From positions 1 to 21,494 of the forward strand of contig CAMPIM010000064.1 of NCBI GenBank assembly GCA_946886365.1: 21,494 nt of DNA, in the 5' to 3' direction. The DNA is from an uncultured Novosphingobium sp. GTDB lineage: Bacteria; Pseudomonadota; Alphaproteobacteria; Sphingomonadales; Sphingomonadaceae. The first letter of the stretch is position 1. Each line of letters begins with the position of its first letter. Shown one piece after another: positions 1 through 6,559 of the stretch. Below the pieces are notes generated by a model, which had not been told where the DNA came from, made no database searches, and was given only the letters and a program-made list of their open reading frames with translations. Both the position numbers and the translations under genes were made by a program.

Positions 1-1
1 G

Positions 2-982
2 TCCCCCTCCCCTGCCCCGGCTCGCCCCGAACGCGCGCGCGGCGTAACGCTGCTCGGCCGCGAAACCGCGCTTGCCCGGCTCGCCTCAGGTGAGGTGCGG
101 CAGGTCACGCAATTGCTGCTCGATCCGGCAAAGGTTCGTATCTGGCGCGGCAACGCCCGGCTCTATTCCCATCTGACTGAGGACAATTGCCGCGAACTGA
201 TCGACTCAATCATCGCGGAGGGCGGGCAAAAAGTGCCCGCCGTCATCCGCCGTGTCGAAGGCGATCCGGACCATGATTATGAAGTGATCGCGGGCACGCG
301 CCGCCATTTCTCGATCAGCTGGCTGCGGGCGCACAGCTATCCCGACATGATGTTCGTGGCGCAAGTCGCCCAGTTGGACGATGAAGCGGCCTTCCGCCTC
401 GCAGACCTCGAAAACCGCGCGCGCAAGGACGTCACCGATCTGGAGCGCGCACGCAACTATGCCGAAGCGCTGGGCGCCCATTATGGCAGCCACCTCACAC
501 GCATGGCCGAACGGCTAAAGCTCTCCAAGGGCTGGCTCAGTAAGATGATCAAGGTTGCGGGCATTCCTGACTACATCATCGACGCCTTCCCTTCGCCTGG
601 CGACGTCCAGCTAAAGCCCGCCTATCCGCTGGCACAAGCGTTGGATGATCCTGCTGCTGCCCCGGCCATCAATGCAGAGGCCGCGCGGCTCATCACGACA
701 CAACGGGAACGCCGTTACGCGGGCGCACCGCCCCTCCCCGCTGCCGAAGTATTGAAGCGCCTGCTCGACGCGCCGCGCGTAGCCGTGTCGGAACCGAAGG
801 AAGAGCCCTTCACCTGGACCACGCGCTACGGCCGCCCCGCCCTCACCGTGCAGTCGGTCAACCGCCAGGGCATCACCATCCGCTTCCACGCAGGCTCGGG
901 GGCGGACATGGCCACACTGGCAACCGCGCTCCGCGACACGCTCGAACATCTTGAGCGGCAGGGAATGGGTCTACAGCAGTGA
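2..982 (+). CDS. parB: ParB/RepB-family plasmid partition protein, 5' end outside the window
   Basis: This is a centromere-binding partition protein; ParB binds parS palindromes and works with a ParA ATPase, which would be expected just left of the window. The reading frame is open to the left edge with no stop, so the start is probably outside. A GTG at 95 would give 295 residues but would cut the N-terminal region. From that GTG, the ParB/Srx-like nuclease-fold part lies at about residues 15-110, with EVIAGTRRHFS resembling the conserved ParB GERR box. A helix-turn-helix follows at about 120-155 (MAERLKLSKGWLSKMIKVA). The C-terminal part from about 230 is probably for dimerisation. It is followed by two parS-like palindromes and repA on the same strand. 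The family call is firm; the choice between ParB and a RepB-like name rests on context. Confidence 0.85.
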   Translation, partial: SPSPAPARPERARGVTLLGRETALARLASGEVRQVTQLLLDPAKVRIWRGNARLYSHLTEDNCRELIDSIIAEGGQKVPAVIRRVEGDPDHDYEVIAGTRRHFSISWLRAHSYPDMMFVAQVAQLDDEAAFRLADLENRARKDVTDLERARNYAEALGAHYGSHLTRMAERLKLSKGWLSKMIKVAGIPDYIIDAFPSPGDVQLKPAYPLAQALDDPAAAPAINAEAARLITTQRERRYAGAPPLPAAEVLKRLLDAPRVAVSEPKEEPFTWTTRYGRPALTVQSVNRQGITIRFHAGSGADMATLATALRDTLEHLERQGMGLQQ

Positions 983-1052
983 CAGGCTCGGGGGGGCACA
1001 ACAGCATCGCGACACAGGGGACGGGCATCTTGCCCGCCCTGATGTCACGCGT

Positions 1053-1070
1053 TGTTTCCCCGGGGAAACA
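1053..1070. promoter_or_regulatory. parS-like palindrome 1
   Basis: This is a perfect 18 bp inverted repeat, TGTTTCCCCGGGGAAACA, in the spacer between parB and repA. Its outer bases match the common bacterial parS (TGTTTCACGTGAAACA), with a CCCCGGGG centre in place of CACGTG. It is likely a ParB-binding centromere site, and it may also act as an operator for repA. Confidence 0.65.
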
Positions 1071-1141
1071 GGAAAGGTCCGGATTGGGCCACCCTCCCCT
1101 CTCCTCCCGCAGACTTCATTCTTTCGCACTAATTCCATCCC

Positions 1142-1159
1142 CGTTTCCCCGGGGAAACA
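1142..1159. promoter_or_regulatory. parS-like palindrome 2
   Basis: This is the second copy of the palindrome at 1053-1070. The inner 16 bp GTTTCCCCGGGGAAAC (1143-1158) are identical, and only the outermost pair differs. The two centres are 89 bp apart, and this copy lies 34 bp before the repA start, so ParB bound here could also affect repA expression. Confidence 0.65.
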
Positions 1160-1193
1160 CCCTCGCCACCCTGCCCTTGCCAAGGAGCCGCCC

Positions 1194-2399
1194 ATGACGC
1201 GCACCGGCAAGGCCGAGCTTACCGATCAGTTTGAGCTGTTCCTCCCCTATATCGCGGACATGCCGCTGCGCGACCAGCGCGAGATGATGGAGCGCCCCTT
1301 CTTCAGCCTCGCCAAGTCGAAGCGCGTCAAACCGATCGATTACACCTCCCCCGACGGCAAAGCCTGGGTCCATGTGTCCGCCAATCCCGATTACGGCATG
1401 GCGACCATCTGGGACGCCGACATCCTCATCTATTGCGCCTCGGTTCTGGCCGACATGGCCCGGCGCGGCATCAATGACGTTCCGCGCAAACTGCACCTCA
1501 TGCCTTATGACCTGTTGCGCGCCATCCATCGTCCGACCACCGGCCGCGCCTATGAACTGCTCGGCCAGTCGCTCGACCGTCTGGTGTCCACCACGATCAA
1601 GACCAACATCCGCGCCGAAAACCGCCGCGAAGCGACCTTCAGCTGGCTCGATGGCTGGACCCAGCTTGTCGATGAACGCACCGAACGCTCTCGCGGCATG
1701 ACGATTGAACTTAGCAACTGGTTCTACGAAGGCGTATTGATGCAGGGCGGTGTCCTGTCCATCGATCGCGCCTATTTCGACCTGACGGGCGGGCGCGAAC
1801 GCTGGCTGTACAAGGTCGCGCGCAAACATGCTGGCGGGGCAGGGGAGGGGGGCTTCTCCATCTCCATGCCAACCCTGTTTGAAAAATCAGGGGCAGAAGG
1901 CGCCTATCGCCGCTTCAAGTTCGAGATCGCCAAGATCGCCGAACGCGACCCATTGCCCGGCTACACATTATTGCTCGAACAGCCCCAGGGTAAGCGCGAG
2001 CCATCGCTACGCATGAGCCGCCGGTCGGCCGAAGCCCCGCGCGCCTCAAACGACGTCCCGCCTGCGAAGGTCGGCATCCCACCCAAGGTCGCGGCTCTGA
2101 CCGGCGCGAAAGCGTCCCCCAGCAAGAGTCCGGCACCCGACCCGCATTCCTTGCTCGACGCCGGGGATGTCATCCGCCGCACGGTCACCAGCCTTTCCTC
2201 CCGCGCGACCGCTGGCGAACTCACCGATGCGACCCTCACCACGCTGCGCACCGAATGTCCGGGTTGGGACTATCAGTCCCTCCATCAGGATTTCCGCAAC
2301 TGGCTCGACGCTGACCCGACACGCACGCCGGTCAACTACCAAAAGGCCTTCATCGGCTTCGTGCGCCGTTTTCATGAAAAGAACCGTCACCGCCTTTGA
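1194..2399 (+). CDS. repA: Plasmid replication initiator RepA
   Basis: This 401-residue replication initiator resembles the RepA proteins of sphingomonad and other alphaproteobacterial plasmids (replication initiator protein A family). The start at 1194 is chosen because AAGGAG (1182-1187) sits six bases before the ATG; the open frame back to 951 would overlap parB and read through both palindromes. The conserved core is about residues 15-270, including KRVKPIDY, DADILIYCAS, GRAYELLGQSLDRL and LTGGRERWLYKVARKHAG, probably winged-helix DNA-binding domains. A proline- and lysine-rich linker (about 265-325) leads to a C-terminal segment (about 330-400, TECPGWDYQSLHQDFRNWL) that recalls the tail domain of some Rep proteins. 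The iteron array starts about 215 bases after the stop and is its likely target. Identity comes from family memory, not a search. Confidence 0.88.
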   Translation: MTRTGKAELTDQFELFLPYIADMPLRDQREMMERPFFSLAKSKRVKPIDYTSPDGKAWVHVSANPDYGMATIWDADILIYCASVLADMARRGINDVPRKLHLMPYDLLRAIHRPTTGRAYELLGQSLDRLVSTTIKTNIRAENRREATFSWLDGWTQLVDERTERSRGMTIELSNWFYEGVLMQGGVLSIDRAYFDLTGGRERWLYKVARKHAGGAGEGGFSISMPTLFEKSGAEGAYRRFKFEIAKIAERDPLPGYTLLLEQPQGKREPSLRMSRRSAEAPRASNDVPPAKVGIPPKVAALTGAKASPSKSPAPDPHSLLDAGDVIRRTVTSLSSRATAGELTDATLTTLRTECPGWDYQSLHQDFRNWLDADPTRTPVNYQKAFIGFVRRFHEKNRHRL

Positions 2400-2454
2400 C
2401 GTTTCGGCCCAAAAGGCCCCCTCGTCATTCCGGCTTTGGTCTTTAGCGCATAAG

Positions 2455-2470
2455 CGTTCCCGAAGTGTCG
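2455..2470 (-). repeat. Inverted iteron copy
   Basis: The reverse complement reads CGACACTTCGGGAACG. It differs at one position from the direct iteron CGACACTCCGGGAACG at 2614 and 2680. A weaker copy of its core (TTCCCGAAG on the plus strand) occurs again at 2500-2508, exactly 42 bp on, about four helical turns. Inverted copies near a rep gene often serve autoregulation or plasmid coupling. Confidence 0.6.
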
Positions 2471-2525
2471 GTTGCTCCACAGTGCGTTCGGGCGCAGATT
2501 TCCCGAAGCTACTGCCGACTTCATT

Positions 2526-2534
2526 TCATCCACA
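2526..2534 (+). other. Possible DnaA box
   Basis: TCATCCACA differs at one base from the DnaA consensus TTATCCACA. It lies between the inverted and direct iterons. A single 9-mer with one mismatch can occur by chance, so this is only suggestive. Confidence 0.25.
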
Positions 2535-2613
2535 GCTTTTGAACGACATTAAGCGGCCGACCAATGCAACTGATTCAATCCCTGCTGAAATCCCCACCTT
2601 ATCCGGGCACCAT

Positions 2614-2717
2614 CGACACTCCGGGAACGGCCAACGCTCCTTCAGGAACGTTTCCCCGACACATCAGGAACACCAGCCTCGACACTCCGGGAACGAAAGC
2701 CCGACCTTTCAGGAACA
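2614..2717 (+). repeat. Five direct iterons with about 22 bp period
   Basis: Five 16-mers line up at 2614, 2635, 2657, 2680 and 2702, giving steps of 21, 22, 23 and 22 bp. Copies 1 and 4 are identical (CGACACTCCGGGAACG). The others are CGCTCCTTCAGGAACG, CGACACATCAGGAACA and CGACCTTTCAGGAACA. The invariant part is C-R-GGAAC near the right end of each copy. The spacing of two helical turns puts every GGAAC on one face of the DNA, as expected for iterons bound by a RepA protein. Confidence 0.75.
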
Positions 2718-2820
2718 GCGCGGTTCGCCCGACTCGCCTATCCCCGCCGCTTTTGGCGCATCCGGCGCAAGCGTAACTCTCTAACCTTCTATTAAACCCT
2801 ATAACCAGAAGGAGATTCTT

Positions 2821-3756
2821 CTAGTTTTTGGAAGGGAGAGAAGAAGCGAGCTGCGACACCAATTTGGTCGCTCCTTGATGGGAGATGCCGAGCAACCGCG
2901 CGATCGCCACCTTGCTCAAACCTGGATAGGCCAGTTCCAACCGCATCAGCAGGGGCGCCTTGCTCCGCTTCGTCACTGGCAGCTCCTGGGGAAGCTTCTT
3001 GAGCCGCGCCTCAAGCCGGTTAAGTTCCGCCAATCCTTGCGCCGCCTGTCGCCCGATCATTTCGATCAGCTGCCCCGCCAGCGTCCTTATATCCGTGCTG
3101 GGAAATCGGGGCAGATCAACGAAGGAAGGCAGTCGCCGTGCCGTCAACCCGCACGCCTCTAGTGCCGCCGGGATGTGGGCCGCCACCACCCATCCTAAAT
3201 CCGGCCGTCGGGGATCGATTTGCAGCCGCCGTCCATCCGCCGTCGTCAGCAATTGTCCCTCGCTCATGGGAGCCGCCAGGCCCTCCCGCGCCGCGATGAG
3301 GCGCCCCGCCACCTCTTCCACGCCCGTTGAAGGGTAGGGGGCCTCCACAACCGCCTGAACCGCCCGCCAGGCCGGGCCAAAGCGCACCAGATCGTCTGAT
3401 GCCCATATCTCCGCCTCTTTCCTGTCGTCCAGCAGCTGGCGTGATATGTTGAGCGTCGCCCGCGCGATCGGATCACGCTCGCCCTCGCTCGCCGAAAGCA
3501 CGAAATGAACCAGCGCCGCGATCGACAAGGGGTCGTTCAGCCCCTCGCTATGGCGGGGTGGGGGCGTCCGCCCGCAAATCCAGTCCTGCAAATCTCCGAC
3601 GGAAATGGGCACCGACGCGACACTGGCCAGCGCGGCAGCACCTTTAAGGCGCGACCGGGCAAGCCAGATGTCGGTGGCCGGACTGTTGGCAAGCCGCCCA
3701 TCAAGCCTCCCCAGCAAAAGAAACGCCTGCTCCGGCGAGGAAGAAAAATCCAGCAT
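2821..3756 (-). CDS. DUF1612/RHE_PE00001-like protein with C-terminal helix-turn-helix
   Basis: This 311-residue protein resembles the RHE_PE00001/DUF1612 type often found beside plasmid replication genes in rhizobia and sphingomonads; its biochemical role is not established. The N-terminal part (about 5-110) is an alpha-helical region starting ASSPEQ-like with LLGRLDGRLANSP, like the opening of that family. The C-terminus (about 275-305, YPGLSKVAIARLLGISHQGA) is a clear helix-turn-helix. The ATG at 3756 has no strong ribosome site. The gene runs toward the iteron region. A perfect 9+9 inverted repeat lies 26 bases upstream of its start, which suggests autoregulation. It could be a copy-number, partition or resolution accessory regulator. 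The family call is moderate. Confidence 0.65.
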   Translation of the reverse strand: MLDFSSSPEQAFLLLGRLDGRLANSPATDIWLARSRLKGAAALASVASVPISVGDLQDWICGRTPPPRHSEGLNDPLSIAALVHFVLSASEGERDPIARATLNISRQLLDDRKEAEIWASDDLVRFGPAWRAVQAVVEAPYPSTGVEEVAGRLIAAREGLAAPMSEGQLLTTADGRRLQIDPRRPDLGWVVAAHIPAALEACGLTARRLPSFVDLPRFPSTDIRTLAGQLIEMIGRQAAQGLAELNRLEARLKKLPQELPVTKRSKAPLLMRLELAYPGLSKVAIARLLGISHQGATKLVSQLASSLPSKN

Positions 3757-3781
3757 TTCCGGGCTATATCAGCAAATCCTA

Positions 3782-3808
3782 TGTAACCAAATACATATGT
3801 TGGTTACA
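3782..3808. promoter_or_regulatory. Perfect 9+9 inverted repeat, candidate operator
   Basis: TGTAACCAA (3782-3790) and TTGGTTACA (3800-3808) are perfect inverted arms around a 9-base AT-rich spacer. The site is between the leftward HTH gene (start 3756) and htpG (start 3945). Its position just upstream of the HTH gene fits an autoregulatory operator. Arm centres are 18 bp apart, just under two helical turns, which suits a dimeric HTH protein. Confidence 0.6.
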
Positions 3809-3874
3809 CATGCTTTTCCCCGTTCCAAACGCGATTAATTCACCTTCTCATTCATGAATTGAACCCCAATCCAG

Positions 3875-3903
3875 CTTGAAACCCGCCGCTCCCCGCGCCA
3901 TCT
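3875..3903 (+). promoter_or_regulatory. RpoH (sigma-32) type heat-shock promoter of htpG
   Basis: CTTGAAA (3875-3881), a 15-base spacer, then GCCATCT (3897-3903) closely matches the enterobacterial sigma-32 pattern CTTGAAA-N11-16-CCCATNT. It ends about 41 bases before the htpG start, a sensible leader length. htpG is a classical heat-shock gene, so the match is in the right place. Confidence 0.55.
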
Positions 3904-3944
3904 GTCCGGCGGCCAAATTCATTGGAGGGCATGAAAGAAACGCC

Positions 3945-5825
3945 ATGACGAACCCGACCGACGCTGCTCCTGAAACCCGTTCCTTCGAAGCTGACGTAGC
4001 CAGATTGCTGCACCTGATGGTTCACTCGGTCTATTCGGACAAGGATGTGTTCCTGCGTGAACTCATCTCCAACGCCGCCGACGCCTGCGAAAAGCTGCGC
4101 TATGAAAGCCTGAGCAATCCCGCGCTCGCCGCTGGCGGCAGCCCGCAAGTGACGGTGACGCTCGATCCCGAAGCGCGCCAGCTCATGATCGAGGATAATG
4201 GCATCGGCATGAGCGAGGCCGAGCTTGTCGAAGCGCTCGGCACGATCGCGCGCTCCGGAACAAAGGCATTCATGGAACGCGTCGCCAGCGCCAAGGACGC
4301 GGAAGGCACGCAGCTGATCGGCCAATTCGGCGTCGGCTTCTATTCCGCCTTCATGGTCGCCGATCGCGTCGACGTCCTGTCCCGCCGCGCAGGCTCGGAC
4401 CAGGCGGCGCGCTGGTCATCGAATGGCCTTGGCACCTATACCGTCCAGCCCGCCGAAACAGCCGAAGCGCCGGACCACGGCACCCGCGTCATCCTGCATC
4501 TTAAGGAAGACGCCGCGTCCTACACCGAACGCTATCGCGTCCAGCAGATCATCAAGGATCAGTCCGGCCATGTGCCCGTGCCGATCTTCCTCAAGGAAAA
4601 GCCCGATGCCGAACCCGAGCAGATCGCGGATGGCGCGGCGCTCTGGACGAAGCCCAAGAGCGAGATCAGCGCGGAGGAATATACCGACTTCTACCGCAGC
4701 GTCGCTGGTCAGTTCGACCAGCCCGCGCTGACGCTGCACTATCGGGCCGAGGGTCTGCACGAATATTCCGTGCTGGCCTTCATCCCCGAAATGAAGCCGT
4801 TCGACCTGTTCGATCCCGATCGCGCCGGCCGCATGAAGCTCTACGTCCGCCGCGTCTTCATCACCGACGAGGCCGAGATATTGCCGCGCTACCTGCGCTT
4901 CGTGCGCGGCTTGGTCGATTCCAGCGACCTGCCGCTCAACGTGTCGCGCGAAATGATCCAGCAAAGCCCCGTTCTGGCGGCGATCCAGAAAGGCGTCAGC
5001 AATCGCATCCTCACCGAACTGGAAAAGCTCTCCGCCAACGACGGCGAGGCATACATCAAATTCTGGGACAATTTCGGCGCGGTGCTGAAGGAAGGGCTGT
5101 ACGAGGACTTCGCCCGCCGCGAGCAGTTGCTCGGCCTGGCCCGCTTCAAATCCACTGCTTCGACCGATAGCTGGCGCTCTCTGAAGGATTATGCCGAGGG
5201 CATGAAGGAGAACCAGACGGCGATCTACTACGCCACCGGCTCCGATCTTGACCGCCTTGCGTCCTCGCCGCAGCTGGAAGGTTTCCGCGCGCGCGGCATT
5301 GAGGTGCTGCTGCTTACTGATCAGGTGGACAGCTTCTGGGTCACCGCCGGAGTCGATTATGATGGCAAGCCCTTCAAATCGGTGACGCAGGGCCTTGCCG
5401 ACCTCAGCCTCGTGCCCCTGCCCGAAGGCGAGACGGCAGCGCCCGCCGCTTCGGAAGAAGTCAGCAGCTTCATCGATTTCGCCAAAGATCTGTTGAAGGA
5501 TCAGCTATCCGATGTCCGCGTGTCCGAACGGCTGACCGAAAGCCCGGTCTGCCTCGTCGCGGCCGAACATGGCATGGATCGCCAGCTGGAAAAGCTGCTG
5601 GCGGCCGCCGGTCGCGGCGGCGGGGCTTCGGCTCCTGTGCTAGAACTCAACCCGCGCCACAGCCTGATCGTCCGGCTGAGCAACCTCCAGGACGATAATA
5701 GCCTACGCGAAGATGCCGCCTGGCTGCTATTGGACGAGGCCCGGATTGCCGATGGCGAATTGCCCACCGATCCGCGCGCCTTTGCCGAACGGCTTGGCCG
5801 GATCATGGCGAAGGCTCTAGACTGA
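3945..5825 (+). CDS. htpG: Molecular chaperone HtpG (Hsp90)
   Basis: This is bacterial Hsp90, a cytoplasmic ATP-driven chaperone dimer that remodels client proteins with DnaK. The 626-residue length is normal. The N-terminal GHKL ATPase fold shows RELISNAADA (E39 and N43 are the catalytic and magnesium positions), DNGIGM (D84 binds adenine) and IGQFGVGFYSAFMVADRV. The middle domain has KPFDLFDPDRAGRMKLYVRR and SSDLPLNVSREMIQQS, with the conserved catalytic-loop arginine. The C-terminal dimerisation domain is intact. The start at 3945 is preferred because it begins MTNPTDAAPETRSFEAD as in the family; an upstream ATG at 3876 lies inside the predicted promoter. A five-codon frame (3931-3948) ends in an ATGA overlap with this start. 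A heat-shock promoter match lies upstream. A chromosomal copy probably exists elsewhere, but that cannot be seen here. Confidence 0.97.
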   Translation: MTNPTDAAPETRSFEADVARLLHLMVHSVYSDKDVFLRELISNAADACEKLRYESLSNPALAAGGSPQVTVTLDPEARQLMIEDNGIGMSEAELVEALGTIARSGTKAFMERVASAKDAEGTQLIGQFGVGFYSAFMVADRVDVLSRRAGSDQAARWSSNGLGTYTVQPAETAEAPDHGTRVILHLKEDAASYTERYRVQQIIKDQSGHVPVPIFLKEKPDAEPEQIADGAALWTKPKSEISAEEYTDFYRSVAGQFDQPALTLHYRAEGLHEYSVLAFIPEMKPFDLFDPDRAGRMKLYVRRVFITDEAEILPRYLRFVRGLVDSSDLPLNVSREMIQQSPVLAAIQKGVSNRILTELEKLSANDGEAYIKFWDNFGAVLKEGLYEDFARREQLLGLARFKSTASTDSWRSLKDYAEGMKENQTAIYYATGSDLDRLASSPQLEGFRARGIEVLLLTDQVDSFWVTAGVDYDGKPFKSVTQGLADLSLVPLPEGETAAPAASEEVSSFIDFAKDLLKDQLSDVRVSERLTESPVCLVAAEHGMDRQLEKLLAAAGRGGGASAPVLELNPRHSLIVRLSNLQDDNSLREDAAWLLLDEARIADGELPTDPRAFAERLGRIMAKALD

Positions 5826-5836
5826 CGACTTTCGGC

Positions 5837-5861
5837 TGGCCCGGCCTTGTCCGCCGGGCCA
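5837..5861. terminator. Hairpin between convergent genes
   Basis: TGGCCCGGC (5837-5845) pairs perfectly with GCCGGGCCA (5853-5861) around a 7-base loop. It lies in the 43-base gap between htpG and the leftward gene ending at 5869, so it can serve both. No long T run follows, so termination strength is uncertain. Confidence 0.6.
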
Positions 5862-5868
5862 ACCAACA

Positions 5869-6258
5869 TCAGGCGAGCGTCACGAAGATTTCCGCCTCGA
5901 TCAGCCACTCGTCCCGAAGCTTGCGCCATTTCGCACTGTAGATGCCGGACGCGGTCGGCTCCTGCGCGTCCGCTGCCACACCCTTCCATTCGCCCTGTTC
6001 CATCGCGATCGGTTCGATCGGCGAGACGGTGATGCTGGTGGGCATCCGGACATAGATGGTGCGCTCGGCCGACGCGAACTCGCGCTTCCATGCCATTAGC
6101 TGCGCCTTCCGGCCGCTGATCACCCCGCTGTCACTGCCGGTCACCAGTATCGCGGCGGGTGACAGCAGCGGGCCTATCGCGCTCAGGTCCATCTCCGCCA
6201 ACGCCCGGTTGAATGCCGCGCGCCGTATTCGGATCGCAAGATCGCAGGATTGGGTCAC
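5869..6258 (-). CDS. NTF2/SnoaL-like (DUF4440-type) protein
   Basis: This small 129-residue protein looks like a cone-shaped NTF2-fold protein of the SnoaL/DUF4440 type. The N-terminal helix (about 5-35, IRRAAFNRALAEMDLSAIGPLL) is followed by strands with PAAILVTGSDSGVISGR, IYVRMPTSITVSPIEP and a final YSAKWRKLRDEWLIEAEIFV, the usual closing strand pair of this fold. Members include isomerases, dehydratases and many stress or unknown proteins; no catalytic pair can be named here. The start is a GTG at 6258 with a weak ribosome site, so the exact start is uncertain. No signal peptide is seen. It is convergent with htpG and divergent from the KaiC-like operon. Confidence 0.75.
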   Translation of the reverse strand: MTQSCDLAIRIRRAAFNRALAEMDLSAIGPLLSPAAILVTGSDSGVISGRKAQLMAWKREFASAERTIYVRMPTSITVSPIEPIAMEQGEWKGVAADAQEPTASGIYSAKWRKLRDEWLIEAEIFVTLA

Positions 6259-6559
6259 ACTACTATTCCGATCAGCACCGCTTGTGTCAGCCGCCTATGA
6301 TCCAGCGCCGTCGCCGCTGCAAGGAAGCAGCGCGGAGTGAATTTGGCCGACACCCACCCCGATGGCACCGAGGCAATTTCTGCGCCCCACGATGCGCCCG
6401 GTCGTTAAGCCATTGCAATGAAGATGCAACCGCCAGGATATTGCGGCGTTATAGCTTGATGATTTTGCGGTGCGGTGCGTCTGATCCTGCCTTGGCAGGC
6501 GATAGATTTTCTGACTTTGATCGATATGCTGACGGCCGTGCTGACGGAGGCATGGTTGA
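6259..6559. other. Intergenic region between divergent genes, with a palindrome
   Basis: This 301-base stretch separates the NTF2-like gene from the KaiC-like operon. Open frames across it have no family resemblance. It contains a perfect inverted repeat CCTGCC-TT-GGCAGG (6486-6499) about 60 bases before the kaiC-like start, the short palindrome CATTGCAATG (6411-6420), and two 9-base direct repeats TGCTGACGG (6527-6535 and 6539-6547), the second merging into the GGAGG ribosome site (6546-6550). The first palindrome is the best operator candidate; no binding protein can be named. Confidence 0.45.

Larger units (their letters stand above)
2400..2820. other. Gene-free region with iterons, probable replication origin (oriV)
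   Basis: No convincing gene lies between repA and the end of the leftward gene at 2821; the frames that stay open here have low-complexity, non-family translations. The segment holds one clear inverted iteron (2455-2470), a weaker inverted half (2500-2508), a DnaA-box-like 9-mer (2526-2534), five direct iterons (2614-2717), and an A/T-rich patch at about 2778-2820 that could serve as an unwinding element. Iterons plus a DnaA box plus an AT-rich stretch next to repA is the usual layout of an iteron-controlled origin. Origin function is inferred. Confidence 0.65.

Noticed and set aside
951..1193. Longer repA start upstream of 1194
   Set aside because: It would overlap parB and run through both palindromes; the ATG at 1194 has AAGGAG at the right distance and fits the family start.
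2406..2418. GGCC-AAAA-GGCC motif just after repA as a terminator
   Set aside because: The stem is only four pairs and no T run follows.
2614..2717. CRISPR array
   Set aside because: The repeats are 16 bp with 5-7 base gaps and vary between copies; they fit iterons, and no cas gene is present.
2167..2784. Long open frame covering the end of repA and the iterons, and a shorter one at 2564-2776
   Set aside because: Their translations only reflect repA in another frame and the iteron repeats; no domain or ribosome site was seen.
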